Shown: in pieces, positions 46,434 to 54,174 of the stretch | Position numbering within the stretch: position 1 is the first letter of the stretch | Layout of the letters: each line of letters starts with the position of its first letter | Source: Pseudofrancisella aestuarii | GTDB lineage: Bacteria > Pseudomonadota > Gammaproteobacteria > Francisellales > Francisellaceae | DNA: 64,000 nucleotides | Assembly (NCBI RefSeq): GCF_003574475.2 | Contig: NZ_QLIS02000002.1 | Location: 1 to 64,000 of the forward strand | Direction: 5' to 3' | Translations under genes and position numbers: made by a program | The notes under the pieces: model-generated | Database searches by the model: none | Told to the model about the DNA's origin: nothing | Seen by the model: the letters and a program-made list of their open reading frames with translations, nothing else

Positions 46434-46455
46434 TTCGAGTCTCGCTCAGGCACCA
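46434..46455 (+). repeat. attR: partial copy of the tRNA-Leu 3' end
   Basis: TTCGAGTCTCGCTCAG is identical to the tRNA T-arm/acceptor sequence, followed by GCACCA with one base missing relative to the tRNA. No tRNA body precedes it. It marks the far boundary of the integrated element. The next 230 bases (46456-46687) show no gene. Confidence 0.88.
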
Positions 46456-46702
46456 AAAAATGGCTTGATACGATCTCATAATATTCACTATTTTCATACA
46501 ACTGCTGAGTTTTATGTCCTCTTTTATATAAACTCCAAGTGCTATTTATTGCTTATTCTCTATATAAAGAGCATAATCAATTATACAAGATTCTTTTTAT
46601 CTTCTTATCATTTAGTTTTATCTTTAACAAAGTTGGATCTATAAGTCTTTAAAATGTTTCTAGAAATACTTTGTTTAAATTATTTAAATGGTAAAAAGTT
46701 AC

Positions 46703-47506
46703 ATGAAAATACAAATTGGTTATGAAATTGTTTATGATTGCGCTAAAACAACTCCAATGATTTTAGCCTTACACCCTTATCCTAACTTAGAAGCTCCAGA
46801 TTGTTTGATAACTATACCTGCAATATCTCAAATAACTAATTATATCGATAGTTATGGGAATAAATTAAGCAGACTAGTCCTTCCAGAAGGAGAGACTAAA
46901 ATTTTCTCAAATTTGATAGTTAATGATTCTGGAATTTCTGACCTAGAAAATATTTCAGCTGGTCAGGTTCCCGTAGAAGAATTACCAGATGAAATATTGA
47001 TTTATTTGTTAGGAAGTAGATATTGTGAAACAGATTTGTTTTATGATTTGGCATGGGATCTCTTTGGAAAATTACCAGCTGGTTGGGAGTGTGTTCAAGG
47101 CATATGTGACTTTGTAAATAAGCATATTAAGTTTGACTATTATGAGGCTTGTGCAACAAGGACAGCATGGGATGCATACAATGAAAAAATTGGTGTTTGT
47201 CGTGATTATGCTCATCTTGCTATAGCTTTTTGTCGAGCTTTAAATATTCCAGCACGTTATTGTACAGGCTATTTGAGTGATATAGGTGAGCCTAAACCTC
47301 ATGGAATTATGGATTTTGCCGCATGGATTGAGGTATATCTTGATGGTGGTTGGTATATTTTTGATCCCAGAAATAATAAAAGACGAATAGGAAGAATACC
47401 TCTTGCAAAAGGTAGAGATGCTGCGGATGTTCCAATAAGCAATTCTTTTGGGCTAAATAAACTTAAAGAATTTAAGGTGTGGGCGGATGAGTATATTGAA
47501 AATTAG
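46703..47506 (+). CDS. Transglutaminase-like cysteine protease family protein
   Basis: A 267-residue protein. An N-terminal beta-rich domain (to ~residue 110) precedes a transglutaminase core. The catalytic cysteine lies in GVCRDYAHLAIAFCRALNIPARY, the histidine in HGIMDFAAWIEVYLDG, and the aspartate in YIFDPRN. No signal peptide, so it acts in the cytoplasm. ATG at 46703 (MKIQIGYEI) is favoured because that is the usual beginning of this family; 46688 is an alternative. Substrate unknown. Confidence 0.85.
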   Translation: MKIQIGYEIVYDCAKTTPMILALHPYPNLEAPDCLITIPAISQITNYIDSYGNKLSRLVLPEGETKIFSNLIVNDSGISDLENISAGQVPVEELPDEILIYLLGSRYCETDLFYDLAWDLFGKLPAGWECVQGICDFVNKHIKFDYYEACATRTAWDAYNEKIGVCRDYAHLAIAFCRALNIPARYCTGYLSDIGEPKPHGIMDFAAWIEVYLDGGWYIFDPRNNKRRIGRIPLAKGRDAADVPISNSFGLNKLKEFKVWADEYIEN

Positions 47507-47532
47507 TTATATAAAAAAATATGGAGTTATAT

Positions 47533-47823
47533 ATGCGTAATTTTAAAAAACAAAATAGTTGGTATGGTATGCAACATAGCTCATATGGTGATGTTATAGT
47601 TGTATACGATAAAAGAATTATTCCTAAAAATCCATCAAGAATCTATTTATATCATACGCAAAGAGATATGTTTATAGAATATGATGAAACAATAGTTATG
47701 AAAACTTTATTAGAATTAAGTTTAGATGACACTTTAAAAGCCGAAAAAGATTATAAAGAAAAATTAACGGCAGCTGCAATTAAACAAAGTTTGATTTTTA
47801 CTAAAAAAACTATGAAGAAGTAA
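47533..47823 (+). CDS. Small conserved-looking hypothetical protein
   Basis: A 96-residue basic, soluble protein without recognised domain. The ATG at 47533 lies six bases after GGAG (47523-47526); an upstream ATG at 47521 overlaps that ribosome site. It starts 26 bases after the transglutaminase gene, so the two may be co-transcribed. The C-terminus is lysine-rich. Confidence 0.6.
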   Translation: MRNFKKQNSWYGMQHSSYGDVIVVYDKRIIPKNPSRIYLYHTQRDMFIEYDETIVMKTLLELSLDDTLKAEKDYKEKLTAAAIKQSLIFTKKTMKK

Positions 47824-47904
47824 GTTTAATCCAACTCTAGAGAACTAATATATAAACTCTTCGCCTTCTAGCTTGGTTTTATATCTTCTATGTTGCCATA
47901 GATA

Positions 47905-48015
47905 TTAATTCAGGTGCTTGTCAAAAGGCTTAAGCATCTTGCCTATAATTATAGCTGTTTTCATTTGGGTTTTATAAGGTAAACGAATATATAATCTATC
48001 GATAAACCAAACGGG
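47905..48015 (-). pseudogene. Possible remnant of a gene 3' end
   Basis: On the minus strand an open stretch of 36 codons has protein-like content (FIDRLYIRLPYKTQMKTAI, then IIGKMLKPFDKHLN and a stop) but no start codon or ribosome site, and an in-frame stop precedes it. It could be the tail of a decayed gene beside the cold-shock gene. Too short to identify; a chance frame is possible. Confidence 0.2.
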
Positions 48016-48022
48016 TCAATTT

Positions 48023-48226
48023 TTAACTTATAACCTTAACTTTAATAGCTGATTTTCTTCCTCTATTCTCTTCAGTATCAAATGTTACTTTTTCACCTTC
48101 TTGTAGAGTTGAGCCAGAACCTTCTACATTATTGATATGAACAAATATCTCTTTGCCACCATCTTGAGGTTCTATAAAGCCAAATCCTCTCTCAGCATTA
48201 AAAAATTTTATTTTTCCTTGTCTCAT
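48023..48226 (-). CDS. Cold-shock-domain protein
   Basis: A 67-residue CspA-family nucleic-acid chaperone. RNP1 is ERGFGFIE and RNP2 is EIFVHIN. The basic tail GRKSAIKVKV is typical. An AAGGAAA site precedes the ATG. The ~240 bases upstream (48227-48464) hold no gene and may include a long structured leader as in other csp messages. It binds single-stranded RNA or DNA. Confidence 0.93.
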   Translation of the reverse strand: MRQGKIKFFNAERGFGFIEPQDGGKEIFVHINNVEGSGSTLQEGEKVTFDTEENRGRKSAIKVKVIS

Positions 48227-48464
48227 ATTATGTTTCCTTTAAGTTTATTTATATATAAATAATTTATATTTATTTTAAGCTTAGCGATCTGCTTTAATAA
48301 TGAACAAGGATATGTGAATAAACTGTTTAAATATTTAGTTTGATATCAGATTATAAAATAAGTTTAATTATAAATGTAGTTTTAGTAAGTATAAGTTAAA
48401 AACAGAGGTCTTACAAGAATGTTGATTATTTTAATCGTTGATTTACTATCGCTTTAGGATTTAG

Positions 48465-48749
48465 TTATTTAACCTCTTCTGGCTCTTTTGGGTCACAACA
48501 TCCAGAATCATTGCAGTCACAATTATTACAACAAGACTTTTTAAAATGTCTACGAGTAGCAACTAAAACAATAATAGAAGCAGTTACTACTAGAGCAGTG
48601 TTTTCAGCTATATTTCCAGGGAATATGCATAAAATAATGGTTACAAGTTTAAGAACTAGAGCTATACCAGCTATAGCTAAAATCCCGCAAAGAATACATA
48701 AGCCTATTTTTTTACTACAATTTTCAGAATTTTTGAAAGGGCAGTTCAT
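48465..48749 (-). CDS. Cysteine-rich small membrane protein beside feoAB
   Basis: A 94-residue protein with cysteines at the N-terminus (NCPFKNSENC), two hydrophobic segments, and a cysteine-dense tail (CCNNCDCNDSGCC). The tail looks metal-binding and the layout resembles, but is not clearly homologous to, FeoB-associated cysteine-rich membrane proteins. The ATG at 48749 sits seven bases from GGAG; the frame opens two codons earlier. It is divergent from feoA with the Fur-controlled region nearby. A role in iron or other metal handling is inference. Confidence 0.6.
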   Translation of the reverse strand: MNCPFKNSENCSKKIGLCILCGILAIAGIALVLKLVTIILCIFPGNIAENTALVVTASIIVLVATRRHFKKSCCNNCDCNDSGCCDPKEPEEVK

Positions 48750-48922
48750 AATCATTCTCCTATAGGTATTGTTAATTTCTACACTATTCTAAGATAATTA
48801 TATAAGTTGATTTATATAGTGTGAATACATTTTTATATTACGGTATCGAAATTTAATAAATATCTAATATTAATCTTTTAGATAAATAAAGCTTTTATTG
48901 GGTATGTATTGATAAATATTTC

Positions 48923-48980
48923 TTGTAAAAAAGTGAGAAGATATTATAATTTCCTCAAATGAAATTGATAATGGTTATCA
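48923..48980 (+). promoter_or_regulatory. feo promoter with Fur box
   Basis: TTGTAA (48923-48928) and TATAAT (48945-48950) are spaced 16 bases apart. A palindrome TGATAATGGTTATCA (48966-48980) matches the Fur consensus of GATAAT repeats and lies just after the predicted start of transcription. Iron-loaded Fur would block the feo operon here. Confidence 0.75.
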
Positions 48981-48988
48981 TTTACAGG

Positions 48989-49216
48989 ATGTCTGTTTAT
49001 AAATCAAACACTAAGTATAAAATAAAAGGCTACCGTGAAGAGTGCCCCATTTCTTATAAGAACAAACTCCTTTCTCTGGGTTTATTGCCGGGCAAGGTAT
49101 TAGAGATAAAACGTAAAGCTCTTTTTGGAGGGCCATGCCAAGTTAGTGTAAGAAATGCTGATATTTCTATACGCATCAAAGAATTGAACTTACTAGAGCT
49201 AGAGGAGATAAATTAA
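48989..49216 (+). CDS. feoA: Ferrous iron transport protein A
   Basis: A 75-residue SH3-like protein: YKIKGYREECPISYKNKLL, then LGLLPGKVLEIKRKALFGGP. ATG at 48989 (MSVYKS) is chosen because it gives the standard FeoA length; the longer frame from 48959 would run through the Fur box. FeoA is thought to support FeoB at the cytoplasmic membrane face. Its stop overlaps the feoB start by one base. Confidence 0.92.
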   Translation: MSVYKSNTKYKIKGYREECPISYKNKLLSLGLLPGKVLEIKRKALFGGPCQVSVRNADISIRIKELNLLELEEIN

Positions 49217-51453
49217 TGAGATATGCATTAGTAGGTAATCCAAACTGTGGTAAAACAACTATCTTTAATATTCTTACTGGACTTAATCAAAAGGTAGGTA
49301 ACTGGTCAGGTGTTACAGTTGATAAGAAAACTGGTACTTTTAATATTAACGGAGAAACTATAGAGATAGTTGATATTCCTGGAATATATAGCCTTTCAGC
49401 TTCAGATAATAGTTCTATAGATGAGCAAATTGCTTATAACTATGTAATACAAGAAAAGCCTGATGCAATAATTAATGTTTTAGATGCTTCAAATCTTGAA
49501 AGAAGCATGTATCTAACTATTCAGCTTTTAGAGCTTAATGTCCCAATGGTTTTAGCAGTTAATATGATAGATGTTGCTAATAGTAGCGGGGTAGTAATAG
49601 ACTTTGACAAACTTTCAAAAGTGCTTGGTATCAATGTATTTCCTGTAATAGCAGCCAAAGGAATTGGGATAAAAGAATTAAAGCAGTCTTTAGCCTCTGC
49701 GCAAAAAGAGCCTTCATATAATATAGTTAATTTTTATCCAAAAGAAGTTTTACAAATACAGGATCAGTTAAAAGAAACTCGTCAATCTTCTGTAGCAAAT
49801 TTATGGTTAGCAGCTGAGGTTTATGAGGGTCGTACTTTACAGTTAGAGCAAGATACTAGAGATATAAATATTGAAGAATTAATGGAGAAAAATGCTTCTC
49901 TATTAAATCATTCGGGGCATAAAATACCAGAGGTTCGTTACCATGTGGTAGATGAAATTCTTAAAGAAGCTGTTAAATATACAGTGTCAGAATCTAAGAA
50001 AAGTATAACTCATATATTAGATGCTGTTTGTATGAATCGCTTTTTAGGGGTACCTATATTCTTAATGATGATGTATCTAATGTTCTTTTTCTCTATAACA
50101 TTTGGATCAGCTGTTCAGCCGGTGTTTGATGATTTTACAGCATCAGTGTTTATTGATGGGGTTGCTTATTATACAAATATGCTTGGTTTTCCTCATCAAT
50201 TGGTAATGATACTTTCTCAAGGCTTTGGGACAGGTATTAATACAGTATTAGCATTTATTCCACAGATAGGGTTCTTATTCATATTTTTATCAATACTTGA
50301 AGACTCAGGTTATATGGCAAGAGCAGCTTTCGTAATTGATCGCTTTATGCAATCAATAGGTCTATCTGGTAAGGCTTTTGTTCCGATGATAGTTGGCTTT
50401 GGTTGTAATGTAGCTTCTGTAATGGCTGCTAGAACTTTAGAAACTAGAGAAGATCGCCTAATGACAATTATGATGTCGCCATTTATGTCATGTGGAGCAA
50501 GATTAGCAATATTCTCTGTATTCGCTACGGCATTCTTCCCAAGTAATGGAGCTTCGGTCATATTCCTACTTTATATAATTGGTATTTTAGGGGCTATTTT
50601 AACTGGATATGTAATTAAGTTTACATTCTTAAGAAGGGAGGCAACTCCGTTTGTATTAGACATTCCTAAATATCACTTGCCACGCTTTGGCAATATTATG
50701 TTATACAGTTGGAATCGTCTAAAGTCATTCCTACTTAAAGCAGGTAAGATAATTATTCCTATAGCAGTTATTATAGGTAGTATGAACAGTATTAATATAA
50801 CTAAAGATGAGTCTATTCTTAGCTATGCGGGTAAAGAAATCACACCTGTGTTTTCTCCTATAGGCATTGAGCAGGATAACTGGCAGGCTACAGTGGGATT
50901 GATTACTGGAGTTTTGGCAAAAGAGGTTGTTGTAGGAACACTTAATACTCTTTATACCCAAGATGACAGTACAGGAATACCAGAAAGCTATAGTATTGTA
51001 GAAAATTTTAAGAATGCGATGAGTAGCACGTGGGAAAATTTGCATAATATGGATTTTAATCCAATAACTTCTAATGAGGCTGATGCTAGCATGGACTCAT
51101 CTGCTATGGGTAATATGGTTAGTAAGTTTAGTACAGGTGTTTCGGCTTTTGCATATATGCTATTTGTTTTATTATATATACCATGCATTTCAGTGATTGG
51201 TGCGATGGTTAGAGAGTCTACTCGTGGCTGGGCCATATTATCTATAGTTTGGAGTTCAACTATGGCTTATGTTTCAGCTCTAATAGTGTATCAAACAGGC
51301 AATATACTAAATACCCCAATGAAGTCAGTAGCTTATATTGTTATAGCATTGATAGCTCTGGCTATCGTTATTTATATTATGAGATATCTTTCAACTAAGT
51401 TTAGATTTGTTGCTAATTTAACAGGTTGTAGTACTTGTGAGATTAAGCATTAA
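49216..51453 (+). CDS. feoB: Ferrous iron transporter B
   Basis: A 745-residue inner-membrane Fe(II) transporter. The N-terminal G domain has G1 GNPNCGKTT, G3 DIPG and G4 NMID. A GDI-like helical region follows (~170-260). The membrane part includes the gate motifs GFGCNVASVMAAR and SPFMSCGARL and ends with a short cysteine pair (GCSTCEIKH). All parts are intact. It is in an operon with feoA and fur. Confidence 0.97.
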   Translation: MRYALVGNPNCGKTTIFNILTGLNQKVGNWSGVTVDKKTGTFNINGETIEIVDIPGIYSLSASDNSSIDEQIAYNYVIQEKPDAIINVLDASNLERSMYLTIQLLELNVPMVLAVNMIDVANSSGVVIDFDKLSKVLGINVFPVIAAKGIGIKELKQSLASAQKEPSYNIVNFYPKEVLQIQDQLKETRQSSVANLWLAAEVYEGRTLQLEQDTRDINIEELMEKNASLLNHSGHKIPEVRYHVVDEILKEAVKYTVSESKKSITHILDAVCMNRFLGVPIFLMMMYLMFFFSITFGSAVQPVFDDFTASVFIDGVAYYTNMLGFPHQLVMILSQGFGTGINTVLAFIPQIGFLFIFLSILEDSGYMARAAFVIDRFMQSIGLSGKAFVPMIVGFGCNVASVMAARTLETREDRLMTIMMSPFMSCGARLAIFSVFATAFFPSNGASVIFLLYIIGILGAILTGYVIKFTFLRREATPFVLDIPKYHLPRFGNIMLYSWNRLKSFLLKAGKIIIPIAVIIGSMNSINITKDESILSYAGKEITPVFSPIGIEQDNWQATVGLITGVLAKEVVVGTLNTLYTQDDSTGIPESYSIVENFKNAMSSTWENLHNMDFNPITSNEADASMDSSAMGNMVSKFSTGVSAFAYMLFVLLYIPCISVIGAMVRESTRGWAILSIVWSSTMAYVSALIVYQTGNILNTPMKSVAYIVIALIALAIVIYIMRYLSTKFRFVANLTGCSTCEIKH

Positions 51454-51479
51454 GCTTTTGAAATAAAATAAAAATTATG

Positions 51480-51497
51480 GATAATTGATAGTTATGG
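51480..51497 (+). promoter_or_regulatory. Possible Fur half-sites before fur
   Basis: GATAAT (51480-51485) and GATAGT (51487-51492) are two Fur-box hexamers in the same direction, directly before the fur ATG. The third hexamer is poor. They may be chance in AT-rich DNA or allow autoregulation. Confidence 0.3.
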
Positions 51498-51922
51498 AAG
51501 ATCAGAAAAATACGAATCTTAAAGAATTTGGTTTTAAAATCACGCAGCCACGCATTGAGATATTACAACTATTTGAAGAAAATAAAGATAAGCATTTAAG
51601 TCCTGATGATATATACACAAGACTAAAATTAGATGGTAGTAGTATTGGGATAGCAACTGTATATAGAATTCTAAGTCAATTTGAGTCAGCAGGACTAATT
51701 AATCGCTTAAAATTTAATAATGACCAAGTAATGTATGAGCTAAATCAAGGTGATCATCATGATCATATGATCTGTGTTAAATGTAATGTAATACAAGAGT
51801 TTTATGATGAAGAGCTTGAGAAGATACAGAATCAAATAGTAAAAGCTATGGGAGCTAAAATGGTTGATCATAGTTTAAATATTTATGTCGAATGTAAATC
51901 TTGCTTAAGTAAAAATATATAA
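51494..51922 (+). CDS. fur: Fur-family ferric uptake regulator
   Basis: A 142-residue repressor. The winged helix (VTQ-like KITQPRIEILQLFE, then GIATVYRILSQFESAGLI) is followed by the metal domain with HHDHMICVKCN and a second CKSC pair. This pattern fits Fur itself rather than Zur or PerR, though paralogy cannot be excluded. The ATG at 51494 replaces a TTG at 51485. It lies 40 bases after feoB and is probably co-transcribed, so it would repress its own operon through the box at 48966. Confidence 0.9.
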   Translation: MEDQKNTNLKEFGFKITQPRIEILQLFEENKDKHLSPDDIYTRLKLDGSSIGIATVYRILSQFESAGLINRLKFNNDQVMYELNQGDHHDHMICVKCNVIQEFYDEELEKIQNQIVKAMGAKMVDHSLNIYVECKSCLSKNI

Positions 51923-51936
51923 AAAATAATTTAATT

Positions 51937-51956
51937 TTAATAAAAATCTTTATTAA
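51937..51956 (+). terminator. AT-rich hairpin after fur
   Basis: TTAATAAA (51937-51944) pairs perfectly with TTTATTAA (51949-51956) around AATC. It lies 15 bases after the fur stop. AT-only stem and no clear T-run, so a weak terminator at best. The rest of 51957-52169 shows no gene. Confidence 0.3.
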
Positions 51957-52169
51957 TTATAAATTTAGAGCCTCTATTAATTGTGGATAAAAAAATAAAT
52001 TCAAATTTATTCCCAATGTTTACAACGAGGAGCGCTATTTAGATAAATTTTCAAGATGTTTATTTTTGATTTTTACATATAGAATTACTTTCATATCTTC
52101 TAAGGAAGTTATTTTTTACGACAAATTTTTTAAACTAAATAGTTTTATGTGTATGGGAGGAATAAACAA

Positions 52170-52229
52170 ATGATGAATCTAAGTGTAGCCTCTACATACT
52201 GTTTTAATAACTGTGTAAAAAGGAGTTAA
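52170..52229 (+). CDS. Candidate 19-residue leader peptide
   Basis: A short frame beginning ATGATG after a strong GGGAGGA site (52155-52161) encodes 19 residues with two cysteines and ends TAA four bases before the next gene. Its last codons include the AGGAG that serves as the ribosome site of that gene. The arrangement suggests translational coupling or attenuation. Confidence 0.45.
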   Translation: MMNLSVASTYCFNNCVKRS

Positions 52230-52233
52230 TAAT

Positions 52234-52608
52234 ATGTCTAGAAAATACTGTGTACTTAAAGATGATAATATAACTAAAACATTAGTAGATCTTATTAATA
52301 AAAGCTATAAGACTGAGAATGTTAACTCTATACAAGAAGTTAATTTAGGTCATGTATTAAATCATATAGATAATGATGATGCAAAAGCTGTGATTAAAAG
52401 CTTATGGTGTGACTTGGAAATATTAGTTGGACATCCAGTGATGCTATTAGATAACAGCTCACAGAAAGGTATTATAGGTAAACTTTATAAGAAAACTGGT
52501 GATAGAAATTTAATCTTAAACTTAAGAACGGATGATTCAGAAGCTATTTTCCAATCAATATATAATGCTTCAGGCATAAGGGTAGAAATTAAAGATCTAT
52601 CTATCTAA
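52234..52608 (+). CDS. Hypothetical protein behind a leader peptide
   Basis: A 124-residue soluble protein I do not recognise. It reads as mixed helix/strand with no membrane segment, no signal peptide and no metal motif. The middle (AVIKSLWCDLEILVGHPVM) is hydrophobic. The ATG has AGGAG nine bases upstream, inside the preceding small frame. It is likely monocistronic, ending 73 bases before tRNA-Arg. Confidence 0.65.
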   Translation: MSRKYCVLKDDNITKTLVDLINKSYKTENVNSIQEVNLGHVLNHIDNDDAKAVIKSLWCDLEILVGHPVMLLDNSSQKGIIGKLYKKTGDRNLILNLRTDDSEAIFQSIYNASGIRVEIKDLSI

Positions 52609-52681
52609 CTATCTTATCTATTAATTTTCTTGTTAAAGTAATATTTAAATTTTAAAACTTTTTATTTAATATATTAAAAAT

Positions 52682-52758
52682 GTTCCCGTAGCTCAGCAGG
52701 ATAGAGCGATTGCCTCCTAAGCGATAGGTCGGATGTTCGAATCATCTCGGGAACGCCA
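52682..52758 (+). tRNA. tRNA-Arg (anticodon CCT)
   Basis: A 77-base tRNA. The acceptor GTTCCCG pairs with CGGGAAC, followed by GCCA. The anticodon stem ATTGC/GCGAT closes the loop CTCCTAA, giving CCT, which reads AGG. D-arm (AGCTCAGCAGGATAGAGC) and T-arm (TGTTCGAATC) are normal. No integrase lies next to it. Confidence 0.95.
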
Positions 52759-52822
52759 GATTAATAAAAATATTAAAAAGCTAAAGAATTTAAATAATAA
52801 AGTAAGTAAGGGCTTTATAGAT

Positions 52823-54070
52823 TTAACTTAACTCTTGCTTGAGCCTAGCAGTATCTAATTTACCTTGCCATTTAGATATAACTATTGTGCCGACTGTATT
52901 TCCTATCATATTTGTGATAGCACGACCTTCTGACATAAATCTATCAATACCTAGTATTATGACTATCCCTGCAACAGGAACAGTTCCTAAGGCACTTAGT
53001 GTACTTGCTAGGATAATAAATCCACTACCTGTAACACCTGCTGCACCTTTTGAGCTAACTATCATAATAGCTAACATAAATATTTGTTGCTGAATGGTTA
53101 GATCAACATTTAAAGCTTGGGCTATAAATATAGCGGCTAATGATAAATAGATAGCAGTTCCATCTAAATTAAATGAATAGCCTGTTGGTATTACTAGACC
53201 TACCACGGATTCATCACAGCCGAGATTCTCAAGTTTTTCTATCAAATTCGGTAAAACAGTTTCAGAAGATGAGGTTCCTAATACAATAAAGATTTCTGTT
53301 TTGATATATCCAAGTAGTTTAAAGATACTAATGCCACAAAATAGGCGTAAAACTATTCCTAAAAGAACTAATATAAATATAAGGCAAGTGATATAAAAAC
53401 ATAATAATAGCCCAACTAATCCAAGTAGAGTTCCAGCCCCATACATCCCAACTGTATATCCCATAGCAGCACAGGCTGCTAATGGTGAATAGTACATAAT
53501 CACATGAATTATTTTAAAAAATACTTTTGATAAACTCTGTATCCCAGCAAGTATTGGTTTACCTTGGTCACCATACATCACAAGACCAACTGCAAATAGT
53601 ATTGCTACAAATAGAACCTGTAATATATCTCCCTTTGTGAAAGCTCCCACAAATGTATTAGGAATAATGTTCATAAAGAAATCTTGAACATTTTCAACGT
53701 GCTCTACATTTCCCATATAGGCTTTTGCAGAATCTATATTTAAAGAGTTTGGATCTATATTTAAACCATGTCCAGGAGTAAATAAGTTTGCTACAACCAT
53801 TCCGACAATTAGAGCCATAATTGTCATTATAAAGAAGTAGATTAGGGCAATACCACCGATTTTGCCGACTGCTTTTAGGTCACTCATAGCGGCTATACCA
53901 GAAACTAGAGTTAAAAATATAATCGGAGCGATGAGTAACTTTATGAGTTTGACAAAAACATCAGCAAAAGGCTTAAGGGAGATAGCTATATGCGGTGCAA
54001 GGAAACCTAATATAATACCTATAAAGATACCTAGTAGAACCTGTGCATATAAGTGTTTGAATACTTTCAT
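52823..54070 (-). CDS. Dicarboxylate/amino acid:cation symporter (DAACS family)
   Basis: A 415-residue transporter of the GltP/DctA family. The serine-rich re-entrant loop GTSSSETVLPNLI, the helix-7 motif FNLDGTAIYLS, the second loop SSKGAAGVTGSGFI and the substrate helix DRFMSEGRAITNMIGN are all present. It imports glutamate, aspartate or C4-dicarboxylates with Na+ or H+; which one is not decidable. It is a single gene next to tRNA-Arg. Confidence 0.93.
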   Translation of the reverse strand: MKVFKHLYAQVLLGIFIGIILGFLAPHIAISLKPFADVFVKLIKLLIAPIIFLTLVSGIAAMSDLKAVGKIGGIALIYFFIMTIMALIVGMVVANLFTPGHGLNIDPNSLNIDSAKAYMGNVEHVENVQDFFMNIIPNTFVGAFTKGDILQVLFVAILFAVGLVMYGDQGKPILAGIQSLSKVFFKIIHVIMYYSPLAACAAMGYTVGMYGAGTLLGLVGLLLCFYITCLIFILVLLGIVLRLFCGISIFKLLGYIKTEIFIVLGTSSSETVLPNLIEKLENLGCDESVVGLVIPTGYSFNLDGTAIYLSLAAIFIAQALNVDLTIQQQIFMLAIMIVSSKGAAGVTGSGFIILASTLSALGTVPVAGIVIILGIDRFMSEGRAITNMIGNTVGTIVISKWQGKLDTARLKQELS

Positions 54071-54174
54071 TATTAGTTAACATTTTTATATATGCTAAAT
54101 TTAATATAGCTCATAACAAAGCTATAAAGCTAGATAATTTTGATAATACACAGTAAAGAAGAAATATTTTTTGA

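Larger units (their letters stand above)
33115..46455 (+). mobile_element. Integrative element in tRNA-Leu with type I restriction-modification cargo
   Basis: About 13.3 kb between the tRNA-Leu end and its partial copy at 46434-46455. It starts with an arm-site region and a tyrosine integrase. An unknown gene, an AlpA regulator, a Toprim primase and a DUF3987 protein follow, then the hsdM-S-abi-R operon. No structural phage, relaxase or type IV secretion genes are visible, so it is a satellite-like or mobilisable island. The tRNA remains intact on the integrase side. Confidence 0.88.

Noticed and set aside
46434-46455. Second tRNA-Leu gene
   Set aside because: Only the T-arm and acceptor end are present; there is no D-arm or anticodon arm upstream. 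It is an attachment-site copy.
51982-51990. TGTGGATAA, a perfect DnaA box
   Set aside because: Single copy in AT-rich DNA with no second box, no dnaA or replication gene nearby; likely chance.
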